A DNA stretch of 64,000 nt from Ideonella sp. (GCF_016702655.1 NZ_JADJDO010000038.1:84143-148142), one strand, 5' to 3'; positions 8,112 through 17,296 are shown, counted from the first letter of the stretch. Made by a program: numbers and translations. The notes: a model not told the origin generated them from the sequence alone.

Positions 8112-10067
8112 TCACGGCACGGCGACCCGGCGCTCGCGCGCCGCGGGTTCGGGCATCGCCGGCGCGGTGAGAAGCGCTTCCACGAGCTCACCCATGCGAC
8201 CCTGCGCCCGCAACAGAGCCGTATCCTGTGCCGCGAGCTCGGCCAGGCGGCGTTCGAGTTCGCCCGCGGCTTGATCGATGCGTTCGAGCGCTGCGGCACG
8301 GCGGGCGAATGCGCTGCGTCGCTCGCCGACCTGGGCGTCGATCTGGGCGATCAGCGAGCGGCTCCAGAGCTCGATCTCGGCGCCAGCCGACTCGAACACC
8401 ACGCGCAGCTTGGACAGCAGCATGCGCTTGAACTGCTCCATCGCGCGCGGCTGCAGCAGCCGCAGCGCACCGGCCAGCCCCAGGTAGCGGGCGTAACTGC
8501 TTTCGATCAACGCCAGCTCGTCGCCGAAATGCGCTAGCGCGGGGGGCGGCGGCAGTTCGATCGCGAAGCCGAACTCGGCATTCAGGCGCGTGCAGCCCGC
8601 GGCCAGCATGGCCTGGATCTCCACGCTGCGCGCCTCGCCCTGCCCCAGCGACTCGCGCAGGCGTGCACACAGCGCGCCGAACGCCGCGCGCGTGTCGAGC
8701 CTGAACAGTGCCGGCCGCAGCGCCTGCTGCAGTTGTTCGACCTCGCGGCGCAGGCCTTCGCCGGCCAGCGCCGTCAGCGCCTGCTCGAGCAGGCGCTTGT
8801 GTACCGCGCGCAGGGCCTGGATCTGGACCATGCATCGCTCGAAGTCGTGTTCCTCCACGGCGACGCGCTGGCGCGCCGCGCGCAGCCGCGCGCTGCTCTT
8901 GCCGCGCAGGCCGCGCAGTTCGAGCGTCTGTTCGGCAATCTGGCGCCGGCGCTCGCCCAGGCGGTGCGTGGTACGGGCGCGAAGGTCGCCGAGCGCGTCG
9001 CCGATCAGGCGCTGCAGGCCCTCACGGCCCTCATCGAGCAGCCCGGCTGCCAGCGCCGTCTCGAGTCGAGGCAGGCCGCTGCGCTCGAGCGCGCCGGCAT
9101 CGCCTTCGATCCGCGCGACCAGCGCCTCGCGCGCCGAGACGGCAAAGACCGCGCCGAGGTCGACACCGAGGGACTGCGCCACCGTGCGGCGCTGGGTCTC
9201 GATCTGCTGCGCCACCGCGTCCGGCGCGAGCAGCGGGTCGCGCAGCGTGTCGATCTTGTTGAGCACCACGAAGTGCGCCACCGGGCGGCTGGCGAGGTGG
9301 TCGCGCCAGAGCTCGAGGTCGGAGCGCGTGACCCCGGTATCGGCGCCGAGCACGAAGACCACTGCCTGCGCCGCCGGCAGCAGGCCGAGGGTGAGCTCGG
9401 GCTCGGCGCCGAGCGCATTCAGCCCCGGCGTATCGAGCACCGCCAGCCCGCGCCGCAGCAGCGGGTGCGGGTGGTTGACGAGCGCGTGGCGCCAGAGCGG
9501 GATCTCGACCTGCCCCTGGGCGTCGACGGGCGGATTGGCCTGTGGCTGCGCATCGTCCCACAGCCCGAGCGCGCGCGCTTCGTCGAGGCTGGCGCCGCGG
9601 GTTGCGGCAACCTGCGCAAGCAGCTCGGCGAGCCGGGCCGGATCGCCGAGGTCAAACTCGAAACGAGTCCAGCGCGCCGGGTCGGCGCGCAGTTCGGCGA
9701 GCGTGGCCTCATCGCGGCGGGTCTCCATCGGCAGCAGCGCGACCGAAGGCCGGGTGCCGATTTCGTAGCCGAGCTCGACCGGGCACATGGTCGTGCGCCC
9801 GGGCGTTGCGGGCAGGATGCGCCTGCCGCAGCCGGCGAGCAGCAGTGCGTTGATCAGCTCGGACTTGCCGCGCGAGAACTCGCCAACCACGGCCAGCATG
9901 CGCTTGTCGCCCGCCAGGCGGCGGCGCAAGGCGGCGATCCGAGCCGCGACGGTGCGATCGCGCAGATCATGCGCGGCAAGGAAGCGATCGACTTCGCCCA
10001 GCCCGGCCAGCATCGAGGCGCGCCAGCCCTGCAGTGCTTCGAGCCGGGCGGCAAACGGTGGGGCCAT
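8112..10067 (-). CDS. Bacterial dynamin-like GTPase
   Basis: A 651-residue protein with a dynamin-type G domain: P-loop GEFSRGKSE (62-70), a threonine switch region PATPGRTTMCP, G3 DTPGLN and G4 NKID, followed by long arginine/glutamine-rich helical segments (coiled-coil stalk) and a hydrophobic stretch near YLGLAGALRLL that could be the membrane paddle. Bacterial dynamins remodel or repair membranes; this member's specific role is unknown. It stands alone, 74 bp upstream of the lipoprotein gene on the same strand. Confidence 0.85.
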   Translation of the reverse strand: MAPPFAARLEALQGWRASMLAGLGEVDRFLAAHDLRDRTVAARIAALRRRLAGDKRMLAVVGEFSRGKSELINALLLAGCGRRILPATPGRTTMCPVELGYEIGTRPSVALLPMETRRDEATLAELRADPARWTRFEFDLGDPARLAELLAQVAATRGASLDEARALGLWDDAQPQANPPVDAQGQVEIPLWRHALVNHPHPLLRRGLAVLDTPGLNALGAEPELTLGLLPAAQAVVFVLGADTGVTRSDLELWRDHLASRPVAHFVVLNKIDTLRDPLLAPDAVAQQIETQRRTVAQSLGVDLGAVFAVSAREALVARIEGDAGALERSGLPRLETALAAGLLDEGREGLQRLIGDALGDLRARTTHRLGERRRQIAEQTLELRGLRGKSSARLRAARQRVAVEEHDFERCMVQIQALRAVHKRLLEQALTALAGEGLRREVEQLQQALRPALFRLDTRAAFGALCARLRESLGQGEARSVEIQAMLAAGCTRLNAEFGFAIELPPPPALAHFGDELALIESSYARYLGLAGALRLLQPRAMEQFKRMLLSKLRVVFESAGAEIELWSRSLIAQIDAQVGERRSAFARRAAALERIDQAAGELERRLAELAAQDTALLRAQGRMGELVEALLTAPAMPEPAARERRVAVP

Positions 10068-10171
10068 GCGGTGCGGCGGACCTAGGGTTGGACGGGTCGG
10101 GGCATCCTAATCGACGTGTGCGCGCGGCGAAGCATCGATACAACTGCTCACTGCGTAATGCAACACAGTCT

Positions 10172-10990
10172 TCAGCGGCGTTGGCACTGCGGGCAGAAGT
10201 AGGTTGCGCGCTGGCCCTGCACGATGCGCCGCAGCGGCGTGGCGCAGGCGCTGCAGGGTTCGCCCGCGCGACCATAGACGCGCGCGGCGAGCTGGAACCC
10301 GCCTGCCATGCCGTGCGCGTCGCGAAAGTCGCGCAGCGTCGATCCGCCGAGCGCGAGCGCGCGCGCGAGTGTGTCGCGCAGCGCGGCCGCGAGGCGATCG
10401 CAGCGCGCCCGGCTGAGGCGCTGGCTGCGCGTGCGCGGGTCGATGCCGGCGGCGAACAGGGCCTCGCAGGCATAGATGTTGCCCGCGCCGACGACGACCG
10501 CACCGCCGAGCAGCACGTCCTTGATCGCACCGCGGCGGCGGCGCAGCGCGGCGTGCAGGGCGGCGCCGTCGAAGGCCGGGTCGAAGGGTTCCAGGCCCAA
10601 TCCGGCGAGCAACCTTGCCGCCGGATCGCGGTCCAGCCCGGGCGACCAGACCACCGCGCCGAAGCGCCGCGGATCGGTCAGGCGCAGCGTACCGTGCGTG
10701 GTGGCGAGGTCGAAGTGGTCATGCGCGCCGGGCGGCGCCAACGGCGGCACCGAGAATTGCAGCGAGCCCGACATGCCCAGGTGCATCAGCAGCCCGCCAC
10801 GATCGAGCGGCAACCAAAGGTACTTGGCGCGCCGCGTCGTCTCGCCGACGGTCTGGCCGAGCAGCGAATCCGCATGGCAGCCCAGCGGCCAGCGCAAGGG
10901 CTTGCCCAGGCGCACCCCAGTGATGCGCGCGCCCGCGATGCGCGGGCCGAAAGTGAGGCGCGTGACTTCGACTTCCGGCAGTTCAGGCAT
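10172..10990 (-). CDS. mutM: Formamidopyrimidine-DNA glycosylase MutM (Fpg)
   Basis: This base-excision enzyme removes 8-oxoguanine and Fapy lesions. The start at 10990 gives MPELPEVE, whose Pro2 and Glu3 are catalytic after Met removal; TRRAKYL carries the conserved lysine of the beta-hairpin. The C terminus is a zinc finger, CSAC-x16-CPQC. Length 272 residues is normal. Longer in-frame starts are excluded by the catalytic N terminus. Divergent from the TPR gene. Confidence 0.97.
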   Translation of the reverse strand: MPELPEVEVTRLTFGPRIAGARITGVRLGKPLRWPLGCHADSLLGQTVGETTRRAKYLWLPLDRGGLLMHLGMSGSLQFSVPPLAPPGAHDHFDLATTHGTLRLTDPRRFGAVVWSPGLDRDPAARLLAGLGLEPFDPAFDGAALHAALRRRRGAIKDVLLGGAVVVGAGNIYACEALFAAGIDPRTRSQRLSRARCDRLAAALRDTLARALALGGSTLRDFRDAHGMAGGFQLAARVYGRAGEPCSACATPLRRIVQGQRATYFCPQCQRR

Positions 10991-11097
10991 CGCGGAATTA
11001 TTGCGGTCGGCACGACTCCATCCGATTCCATCCGCCTGCAAGGCTGTCCGCAGGCCCATGACCCGCCTACTAGAATCGACCGCTGCCCAAGGAACAA

Positions 11098-12909
11098 GTG
11101 CCGATGCCCGCCCGAAAAGTCTGCCCGAAGGTGGTATCCGCAATTGCCCTGGCCTTGGCTTGTCTCGTGTTGGGCAGGCCCGCCTTGGCGCAGGATCGCG
11201 GCGCGCAGCCGCCCGTGGCCAACTCGAACCTGAGTGCGCCCGTCTTCTATCAGTTGCTGATCGGCGAGATCGAACTTCGCCAGGGTTCGCCGGGCACCGC
11301 CTACGACCTGATCCTCGACGCAGCGCGCAAGACGCGCGACGAGCAGTTGTTCCGCCGCGCGACCGAGATCGCGCTCCAGGCGCGGGCAGGCGACCAGGCG
11401 CTCGTCGCCGTCAACGCCTGGCGCCAGGCCTTGCCGTCGTCGCTCGATGCGCTGCGCTACCAGGTGCAGTTGCTGGTCGCGCTGAACCGCCTGCCCGATA
11501 CAGTCGCACCTCTGCGCGCGCTGATCGAGCTGACGCCGCCAGCAGACCGACCGCTGCTGATCGCCGTCACGCCGCGCCTGTATGCGCGCGCGTCCGACAA
11601 GCTGGCTGCGGCGACGGCGCTCGATGCCGCACTGGCGAGTTACGCCGCGTCCCCCGCTACCGCCACGGCGGCGCGCGTCGCGACCGGACGCGGCTGGCTC
11701 GCGGCGCAGGACGCCAAGCGTGCCCTGGCCCTGGCGCAACTGGCGCATCGTGACGATCCTGGCGCCGAGGGCCCGGCGCTGCTGGCGCTCGAACTGATGC
11801 CGGGCCAGCCCGCAGCCGAGGCCATCGTCGTCGGCCACCTCGGCGCCAGACCCGGCAGCAACGGGGTGCGCGCGCTCTATGCACGAGCGCTGAGCCTGGC
11901 ACAGCGACATGGCGACGCGATTGCGCAGATCGAGATCGTGGTGCGCAACGACCCGGCAGCGCCGGCGCCCTGGCTCACACTGGGCGCGCTGCATCTCGAA
12001 TTGCGCCAGGCCCGGCAGGCGACCGAAGCGCTGGAGCGCTTCGTGATGCTGGCGTCGGCCGCCTCCCAGCGTGCCCCTGCTGCGCAGCCGGCCGAGGACG
12101 ATGGCGATGGCGAAGACAACGAGGCGCCGGATGCCAGCGCCGCCGGCCTGACACAGGCCTACCTGATGCTCGCGCAGGCAGCCGAACTCGAGCGCGACTT
12201 CCCGGCCGCCGAGCGCTGGCTGGAGAAAATCGACAGCGCCCAGCAGGCGCTCGACGTGCAGATGCGCCGCGCGTCGCTGCTCGCGCGCCAGGGCAAGATG
12301 ACGCAGGCGCGCGACCTGATCCGAAAGGCGCCGGAGAAGTCGGGCGCAGACGCGCGCGCCAAACTGCTCGCCGAGGCGCAGATCCTGCGCGAAGCGAAAC
12401 AGTGGGACGAGGCCTACGCGGTGCTCGGTGCGGCTGCCGAGCGCTTTCCCGATGACGCCGACCTGCTCTACGAGCAGTCGATGATCGCCGAGAAGCTCGA
12501 CCGCATGGACGACATGGAGCGCCTGCTGCGGCGGGTCATAGTTTTGCAGCCCGACCACCACCACGCCTACAACGCGCTCGGCTACTCGCTCGCCGAGCGC
12601 AACCTGCGCCTGGAGGAGGCGCGCGCGCTGATCCGCAAGGCGCTCGATCTCAAGCCTGGCGAGCCCTTCATCACCGACAGCCTTGGCTGGGTCGAGTACC
12701 GGCTCGGCAATCGCGAAGAGGCCACGCGCCTGCTGCGCCAGGCCTACCAGTCGCGGCCCGACGTCGAGATCGCGAGCCACCTCGGCGAAGTGCTGTGGGT
12801 CAGCGGCGAGCGCGAAGAAGCGCGGCGCGTGCTGCGCGAGGCCCGCACCCGCGATGCCACCAACGACGTCCTCGTCGAGACCCTGGCGCGGCTCAAAGTC
12901 GATCTGTGA
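11098..12909 (+). CDS. Exported tetratricopeptide-repeat protein upstream of lolB
   Basis: A 603-residue protein with a signal peptide ending ALAQ and many TPR-like helical hairpins across the rest (for example HHAYNALGYSLAERNLRLEE and ITDSLGWVEYRLGNREEA). GTG at 11098 has AAGGA 5-6 nt upstream; the ATG at 11104 is two codons later and also possible. It precedes lolB and ispE, an arrangement widespread in betaproteobacteria, so it is probably a periplasmic scaffold for envelope proteins. The stop codon is part of a GTGA overlap with the first unit of the tandem repeat that follows. Confidence 0.85.
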   Translation: MPMPARKVCPKVVSAIALALACLVLGRPALAQDRGAQPPVANSNLSAPVFYQLLIGEIELRQGSPGTAYDLILDAARKTRDEQLFRRATEIALQARAGDQALVAVNAWRQALPSSLDALRYQVQLLVALNRLPDTVAPLRALIELTPPADRPLLIAVTPRLYARASDKLAAATALDAALASYAASPATATAARVATGRGWLAAQDAKRALALAQLAHRDDPGAEGPALLALELMPGQPAAEAIVVGHLGARPGSNGVRALYARALSLAQRHGDAIAQIEIVVRNDPAAPAPWLTLGALHLELRQARQATEALERFVMLASAASQRAPAAQPAEDDGDGEDNEAPDASAAGLTQAYLMLAQAAELERDFPAAERWLEKIDSAQQALDVQMRRASLLARQGKMTQARDLIRKAPEKSGADARAKLLAEAQILREAKQWDEAYAVLGAAAERFPDDADLLYEQSMIAEKLDRMDDMERLLRRVIVLQPDHHHAYNALGYSLAERNLRLEEARALIRKALDLKPGEPFITDSLGWVEYRLGNREEATRLLRQAYQSRPDVEIASHLGEVLWVSGEREEARRVLREARTRDATNDVLVETLARLKVDL

Positions 12910-13072
12910 GCGTCGCGCCGGGCCGCCCCAAGCAAGCGAACATCCCCTCGGGGGATCGCCCGGTGTACCCGCCGGGCGAGGGGCCCCAGTGAGCGTCGCG
13001 CCGGGCCGCCCCAAGCAAGCGAACATCCCCTCGGGGGATCGCCCGGTGTACCCGCCGGGCGAGGGGCCCCAG
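12907..13072 (+). repeat. Two tandem 83-bp repeats, each encoding a 28-residue relay ORF
   Basis: Copies 12907-12989 and 12990-13072 are identical. Reading GTG at 12906 gives a 28-codon ORF whose TGA (12990-12992) overlaps the next GTG at 12989 (GTGA). The second ORF ends at 13073-13075, overlapping the lolB GTG at 13072 in the same way. The period of 83 is exactly 28 codons minus one base, the length needed to pass from one stop/start overlap to the next. Each copy ends in GAGGGGCCCCA before GTG, a Shine-Dalgarno-like match with 5-nt spacing. Encoded motifs are APGRPKQANIPSGDRP and YPPGEGPQ. Too few copies and no spacers for CRISPR. Confidence 0.9.
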
Positions 13073-13638
13073 TGAACAACGTCGCCGGGCCGGCCCGTGC
13101 GCGCCTGGTAGCGCTGCTTGCAGCCGCCGCGCTGGCGGCCTGCGCAACGCCAGCAACGCGTACCGAGGGAGCCTTCCTGAGCGGGCGCATGTCGGTCCAG
13201 GTCGAAGCCGTGCCGCCTGACGAGCCAGCGCGGTCGATGAGTGCGCATTTCGAGCTCTCGGGCAGCGCCCTGCAAGGCCGCCTCGACCTCTCGACGCCGC
13301 TCGGCACACGGGTCGGCGAGGCGCGCTGGTCGCCGGGCGCGGCGCTGCTCGTCGGCCCGGGCGGGCGCGAAACCGCGTATCCCGACCTCGACGCGATGAC
13401 GCGCGCCTTGCTCGGCGAGGCGCTGCCGGTCGCGGCGCTGTTCGACTGGCTCGCCGGCCGGCCCTGGCCGGCCGCACCGGGCGAGGCCGCGCAGGCGACC
13501 TCGCCGCCCAGCTTTCGCCAACTCGGCTGGCTGGTCGATCTGGCCCGCTTCGACGAGGGCTTGATCGTCGCCCGCCGCGAAGCGCCGCCGGCAGTCTCGG
13601 TACGGGTCAAGCTCGACGCCGCGCTGCGGCAGGATTGA
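13072..13638 (+). CDS. lolB: Outer-membrane lipoprotein receptor LolB
   Basis: LolB accepts lipoproteins from LolA and inserts them in the outer membrane. The 188-residue protein has a short signal peptide with lipobox LAAC (Cys24), then a LolB-like fold (FLSGRMSVQVEA, ALQGRLDLSTPLGTRVGEARW, ALPVAALFDWLAGRPW). The start is GTG at 13072, overlapping the stop of the repeat-encoded mini-ORF, with GAGGGG 5 nt upstream. Its own stop overlaps the ispE start (TGATG). Confidence 0.9.
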   Translation: MNNVAGPARARLVALLAAAALAACATPATRTEGAFLSGRMSVQVEAVPPDEPARSMSAHFELSGSALQGRLDLSTPLGTRVGEARWSPGAALLVGPGGRETAYPDLDAMTRALLGEALPVAALFDWLAGRPWPAAPGEAAQATSPPSFRQLGWLVDLARFDEGLIVARREAPPAVSVRVKLDAALRQD

Positions 13639-14540
13639 TGCCGATGATCAAGGCCCTCTACGATCTGCCGGCCCCGGCCAAGCTCAACCTCTTCCTGCAC
13701 GTGGTCGGGCGCCGCGCGGACGGCTACCACCTGCTGCAGTCCGCCTTCGTGCTGATCGATTGGCACGACACGCTGCACGTCGAACGGCGTGACTACGACT
13801 CGAATCTCGCCCGTCACGACCTTGAGTTCGTCGGCGAGCCGCTGCCCGCCGACGACTTGTGCCTGCGCGCCGCGCGCGCGCTGCAACGCGAGAGCGGCAC
13901 GCGGCTCGGTGCCGACATCTCGCTCGCCAAGCGCCTGCCTGCCGGCGCCGGCCTGGGTGGCGGCAGCTCGGATGCGGCGACCACCTTGCTCGCGTTGAAC
14001 CAGGTCTGGGACCTGCACTGGCCGCGCCAGCGTCTGATGGCGCTCGGCCTCACCCTGGGCGCCGACATACCGTTCTTCATCGGCGGGCAAAACGCCTTCG
14101 TCGAAGGCATCGGCGAGCGCCTGACGCCGATCGCCACGCTGGTTCGGCAATGGCTGGCCGTCGTCAAGCCGGCGCAGGGTGTGGCCACGAAGGACGTGTT
14201 CGCGAGTCCGCTCTTGGTCCGGGATACGGAACCCGTTATAATGGAAAGCTTTCTTGCAGACGCCAGCGCAAGCCAGGGTTTCGGCCCGGGCAGCTTCGGG
14301 CGCAACGACCTGCAGGCACCGGCGGCGAGCCAGTGCGCGCAGATCGCCGAGGCCGCAGCGTGGCTCGAATCCCGGTTCGGCGCGAGCCGCATGACGGGGT
14401 CGGGCAGCGCGGTGTTCGCAGGAGCAGGCACGGGCGACCAGCCTTTCGGGCGGTTACCGGCGGAGCTTCCGCCGGGTTGGGTCGGGCGCATGTGCCGCAG
14501 TCTCTTGCATCACCCCTTGTCGGGTTTTGCGGCAGACTGA
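13638..14540 (+). CDS. ispE: 4-diphosphocytidyl-2-C-methyl-D-erythritol kinase IspE
   Basis: A GHMP kinase of the MEP isoprenoid pathway. The 300-residue protein shows PAPAKLNLFLHVVGRRADGYH, the ATP-binding PAGAGLGGGSSDAA and the C-terminal MTGSGSAVFA motif. ATG 13638 overlaps the lolB stop; ATG 13644 is an alternative. A near-consensus sigma-70 promoter lies inside the coding sequence (14214-14242). Synteny with lolB, tRNA-Gln and prs is the standard one. Confidence 0.97.
   Translation: MPMIKALYDLPAPAKLNLFLHVVGRRADGYHLLQSAFVLIDWHDTLHVERRDYDSNLARHDLEFVGEPLPADDLCLRAARALQRESGTRLGADISLAKRLPAGAGLGGGSSDAATTLLALNQVWDLHWPRQRLMALGLTLGADIPFFIGGQNAFVEGIGERLTPIATLVRQWLAVVKPAQGVATKDVFASPLLVRDTEPVIMESFLADASASQGFGPGSFGRNDLQAPAASQCAQIAEAAAWLESRFGASRMTGSGSAVFAGAGTGDQPFGRLPAELPPGWVGRMCRSLLHHPLSGFAAD
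14214..14242 (+). promoter_or_regulatory. Intragenic sigma-70 promoter in ispE for tRNA-Gln/prs
   Basis: TTGGTC (14214-14219), a 17-nt spacer and a perfect TATAAT (14237-14242) lie within ispE. The -10 box forces a rare ATA codon in a GC-rich gene. It points at tRNA-Gln (338 nt on) and prs. In enterobacteria prs is also transcribed from promoters upstream of or within ispE. Confidence 0.6.
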
Positions 14541-14579
14541 GCGCGGTTGAAGGCTGCAGGCGAAGGCCGGCAGCCGAGT

Positions 14580-14656
14580 AGGGGAGTCGCCAAGTTGGTC
14601 AAGGCATCGGATTTTGATTCCGACATGCGAGGGTTCGAGTCCTTCCTCCCCTGCCA
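14580..14656 (+). tRNA. tRNA-Gln (anticodon TTG, CCA encoded)
   Basis: A 77-nt cloverleaf: acceptor AGGGGAG/CTCCCCT, D-stem GCC/GGC, anticodon stem TCGGA/TCCGA with loop TTTTGAT and anticodon at 14614-14616, T-arm GAGGG-TTCGAGT-CCTTC, discriminator G and CCA. It lies between ispE and prs, its usual betaproteobacterial location. Confidence 0.96.
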
Positions 14657-14762
14657 GGATTGCTGATCGGCCGCCGTCGCGGCCGCCCCCCGGAGCAGGT
14701 TCCGGTGCCTGCGGGGGCAATCCCGGGCCAGTGTCGCGTCAGGGCCTCGGGGTAGAAGCGGA

Positions 14763-15731
14763 GTGAGCGTGCTTTTCAATACCGTTCTGTTCACCGGCAA
14801 CGCCAATCCGGCGCTCGCGCAGGAAATCGCGACCCACCTCGGCATCGAGCTCGGCAAGGCCTCGGTCGGGCGCTTCTCCGACGGCGAGGTCGACGTCGAG
14901 ATCCAGCAGAACGTGCGCGCGCGCGATCTCTTCGTCGTGCAGCCGACCTGTGCGCCGACGAACGAGAACCTGATGGAGCTGTGCATCATGGTCGATGCGT
15001 TGAAGCGCGCCTCGGCGCGCCGCATCACGGCCGTGATCCCCTATTTCGGCTACGCGCGCCAGGACCGCCGCCCGCGCTCGCGCCGGGTGCCGATCAGCGC
15101 CAAGGTGGTGGCCAACATGCTCGAGGCCGTGGGCGTCGAGCGGCTGCTGACGATGGACCTGCACGCCGACCAGATCCAGGGCTTCTTCAACATCCCGGTC
15201 GACAACATCTACGCGTCGCCGATCCTGCTCTCCGACCTCAAGAGCAAGAGTTACGACGATCTGGTCGTCGTCTCGCCCGACGTCGGCGGCGTGGTGCGCG
15301 CGCGCGCGCTCGCCAAGCAGCTCGGCTGCGACCTCGCGATCATCGACAAGCGCCGCCCCAAGGCCAATGTGTCCGAGGTGATGCACGTCATCGGCGAGAT
15401 CGAGAACCGCAACTGCGTGATCATGGACGACATGATCGACACCGCGGGCACCCTCGTGAAGGCCGCCGAGGTGCTCAAGGAGCGCGGCGCCAGGCGCGTG
15501 TTCGCCTATTGCACGCACCCGGTGTTCTCGGGGCCGGCGGTCGAGCGCATCAGCCGCTCGCAGATCGACGAGGTCGTGATCACCAACACCATACCGCTCA
15601 ACGAGGCAGGCCGCGAGTGCGCCAAGATCCGCCAGCTGTCGGTCGCCTTCCTGTTTGCCGAGACGATCCGCCGGATTTCCGACGGCGAATCGGTGACCTC
15701 ACTCTTCTCGGACCAGAACAGCAACTTCTGA
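14763..15731 (+). CDS. prs: Ribose-phosphate pyrophosphokinase Prs
   Basis: Makes PRPP from ribose 5-phosphate and ATP, feeding nucleotide, histidine and tryptophan synthesis. The 322-residue protein includes FSDGEVDVEIQQNVRARD, RQDRRPRSRRVPISAKVVANML and the PRPP-binding loop VIMDDMIDTAGTLVKAAEVL. The start is GTG at 14763 with a purine-rich AGCGGAG immediately before. Probably co-transcribed with tRNA-Gln from the promoter inside ispE, and followed by rplY and pth. Confidence 0.97.
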   Translation: MSVLFNTVLFTGNANPALAQEIATHLGIELGKASVGRFSDGEVDVEIQQNVRARDLFVVQPTCAPTNENLMELCIMVDALKRASARRITAVIPYFGYARQDRRPRSRRVPISAKVVANMLEAVGVERLLTMDLHADQIQGFFNIPVDNIYASPILLSDLKSKSYDDLVVVSPDVGGVVRARALAKQLGCDLAIIDKRRPKANVSEVMHVIGEIENRNCVIMDDMIDTAGTLVKAAEVLKERGARRVFAYCTHPVFSGPAVERISRSQIDEVVITNTIPLNEAGRECAKIRQLSVAFLFAETIRRISDGESVTSLFSDQNSNF

Positions 15732-15836
15732 GCCGCGGAGAACCGGGCTGCGCGCCTCGCGTGCAGCCTCATTCCGGGCCGCGAGGCCCAGCCCACGGGG
15801 AGCCTGGTCGCGGGCACCCGGCCTTTTGGAGAAACC

Positions 15837-16499
15837 ATGAAGTTCACAGCTTTCGAGCGCACGCAGCAGGGGACCGGAGCGAGCCGCCGCCTGCGCAGCG
15901 CTGCCAAGGTGCCCGGCATCGTCTACGGTGCGGGCACGCCCGCGATGATCGAGCTCGATCACAACGCGCTCTTCTTCGCGCTGAAGAAGGAGGCCTTCCA
16001 CAGCTCCATCCTCGAGATGGAGCTCGGCGGCACGACGCAGCAGGTGCTGCTGCGCGACTACTCGATGCACGCCTTCAAGCCGATGGTGATGCACGTGGAC
16101 TTCCAGCGCGTCGATGCCACGACCAAGATCACGAAGCGGGTGCCGCTGCACTTCGTCAACGAGGAGACCTCGCCCGCCGTCAAGACCGAGGGCTGCCTCG
16201 TCAACCACGTCGTCAACGAGTTGCTGATCCAGTGCCTGGCATCGCAGTTGCCCGAGTTCCTGACCATCGACCTCGGTCACCTCGCGACCCGGGGCCAGAC
16301 CCTGACCGTCAAGGACCTGAAGCTCGCCGACGGCATCAAGGTCGTGACGCACGGCAAGCCCAACCCGGTGATCGTCAGCGTCACCGCGCCTGCGGCCGAG
16401 GAAGCCGCGCCCGAGGCGGCTGCCACCCCGGTTGCAGCTGCAGCACCGGCCAAGGGCAAGGCACCGGCCAAGGACAAGGAAAAGCAGAACAAGAAGTGA
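15837..16499 (+). CDS. rplY: 50S ribosomal protein L25/Ctc
   Basis: A 220-residue two-domain Ctc-type L25 that binds 5S rRNA through its N-terminal domain (ASRRLRSAAKVPGIVYG). The C-terminal domain contains KRVPLHFVNEETSPAVKTEG, and the protein ends in an alanine-rich lysine tail (KGKAPAKDKEKQNKK). ATG 15837 has GGAG 6 nt upstream. Part of the prs-rplY-pth block; a strong hairpin follows at 16533-16559. Confidence 0.96.
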   Translation: MKFTAFERTQQGTGASRRLRSAAKVPGIVYGAGTPAMIELDHNALFFALKKEAFHSSILEMELGGTTQQVLLRDYSMHAFKPMVMHVDFQRVDATTKITKRVPLHFVNEETSPAVKTEGCLVNHVVNELLIQCLASQLPEFLTIDLGHLATRGQTLTVKDLKLADGIKVVTHGKPNPVIVSVTAPAAEEAAPEAAATPVAAAAPAKGKAPAKDKEKQNKK

Positions 16500-16532
16500 T
16501 GGCCGCGCGGGCTGTGCGGCCCGCTTCGGCAG

Positions 16533-16559
16533 AGACGCCCCGCGAACCGCGGGGCGTCT
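16533..16559 (+). terminator. 12-bp perfect hairpin after rplY
   Basis: AGACGCCCCGCG and CGCGGGGCGTCT pair perfectly around an AAC loop, 33 nt after the rplY stop. No T-tract follows, so it may attenuate or stabilise rather than terminate; pth is 104 nt downstream. Confidence 0.5.
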
Positions 16560-16663
16560 GCATGGTGCGCGGCGCTTCACGCCCGCGATAATGGCCCGAT
16601 GAGCCCTCGCCCGGCCGCTCCGAATCGGTTGCGTACCGCAGTGCGCAGCGCGGGGGCGTTCCA

Positions 16664-17296
16664 ATGATCCGACTGCTGGTGGGCCTCGGCAATCCCGGGC
16701 CCGAGTACGCCGCGACGCGGCACAACGCGGGATTCTGGTGGCTCGACGCCGCAGCCTCGGCGCTGCGCGCGCATCTCGCGCCCGAGCGCAACTTCCACGG
16801 TCTTGCCGGGCGCGTCAATCGGCCCGAGGGGCCGCTATGGCTGCTCGAGCCGATGACCTACATGAACTTGTCGGGGAAGTCGGTCGCCGCGCTGGCGCGC
16901 TTCTTCAAGATCGCGCCGGGCGAGATCCTGGTCGTGCACGACGAGCTCGACCTGCAGCCAGGGCAACTCAAGCTCAAGCAGGGCGGCAGCCCGGCCGGGC
17001 ACAACGGCTTGAAGGACATCCATGCCCAGCTCGGCAGCGCCGACTACTGGCGGTTGCGGCTGGGCATCGGCCACCCCGGCGTCAGGGCCGAGGTCGTCGA
17101 CTACGTGCTGCGCAAACCCTCGGCCGAGCATCGCGAGGCCATCGCCAAGGCCATCGAGACCTCGCTGACGGCGCTCGACCTGATGCTCACCGGCGACATG
17201 GCGCGCGCGATGATGAAGATCCACGCCAAGCCGAAACCGCCCCGGCCCGAGGCAGCCGCGACGGGCGCGCCACCTGCCAAGGAGCCTGCGCCATGA
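16664..17296 (+). CDS. pth: Peptidyl-tRNA hydrolase Pth
   Basis: Recycles peptidyl-tRNA released by stalled ribosomes. The 210-residue protein has the family N terminus LLVGLGNPGPEYAATRHNAGFW with the catalytic His, plus MTYMNLSGKSVA and GGSPAGHNGLKDI. A proline/alanine-rich C-terminal extension is present. The stop overlaps the next start (ATGA). Confidence 0.97.
   Translation: MIRLLVGLGNPGPEYAATRHNAGFWWLDAAASALRAHLAPERNFHGLAGRVNRPEGPLWLLEPMTYMNLSGKSVAALARFFKIAPGEILVVHDELDLQPGQLKLKQGGSPAGHNGLKDIHAQLGSADYWRLRLGIGHPGVRAEVVDYVLRKPSAEHREAIAKAIETSLTALDLMLTGDMARAMMKIHAKPKPPRPEAAATGAPPAKEPAP

Noticed and set aside
12907..13072. Possible CRISPR array
   Set aside because: Only two perfectly tandem 83-bp units with no spacers, and they encode overlapping mini-ORFs. 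The 60-bp tandem at 25261-25382 was rejected for the same reason.
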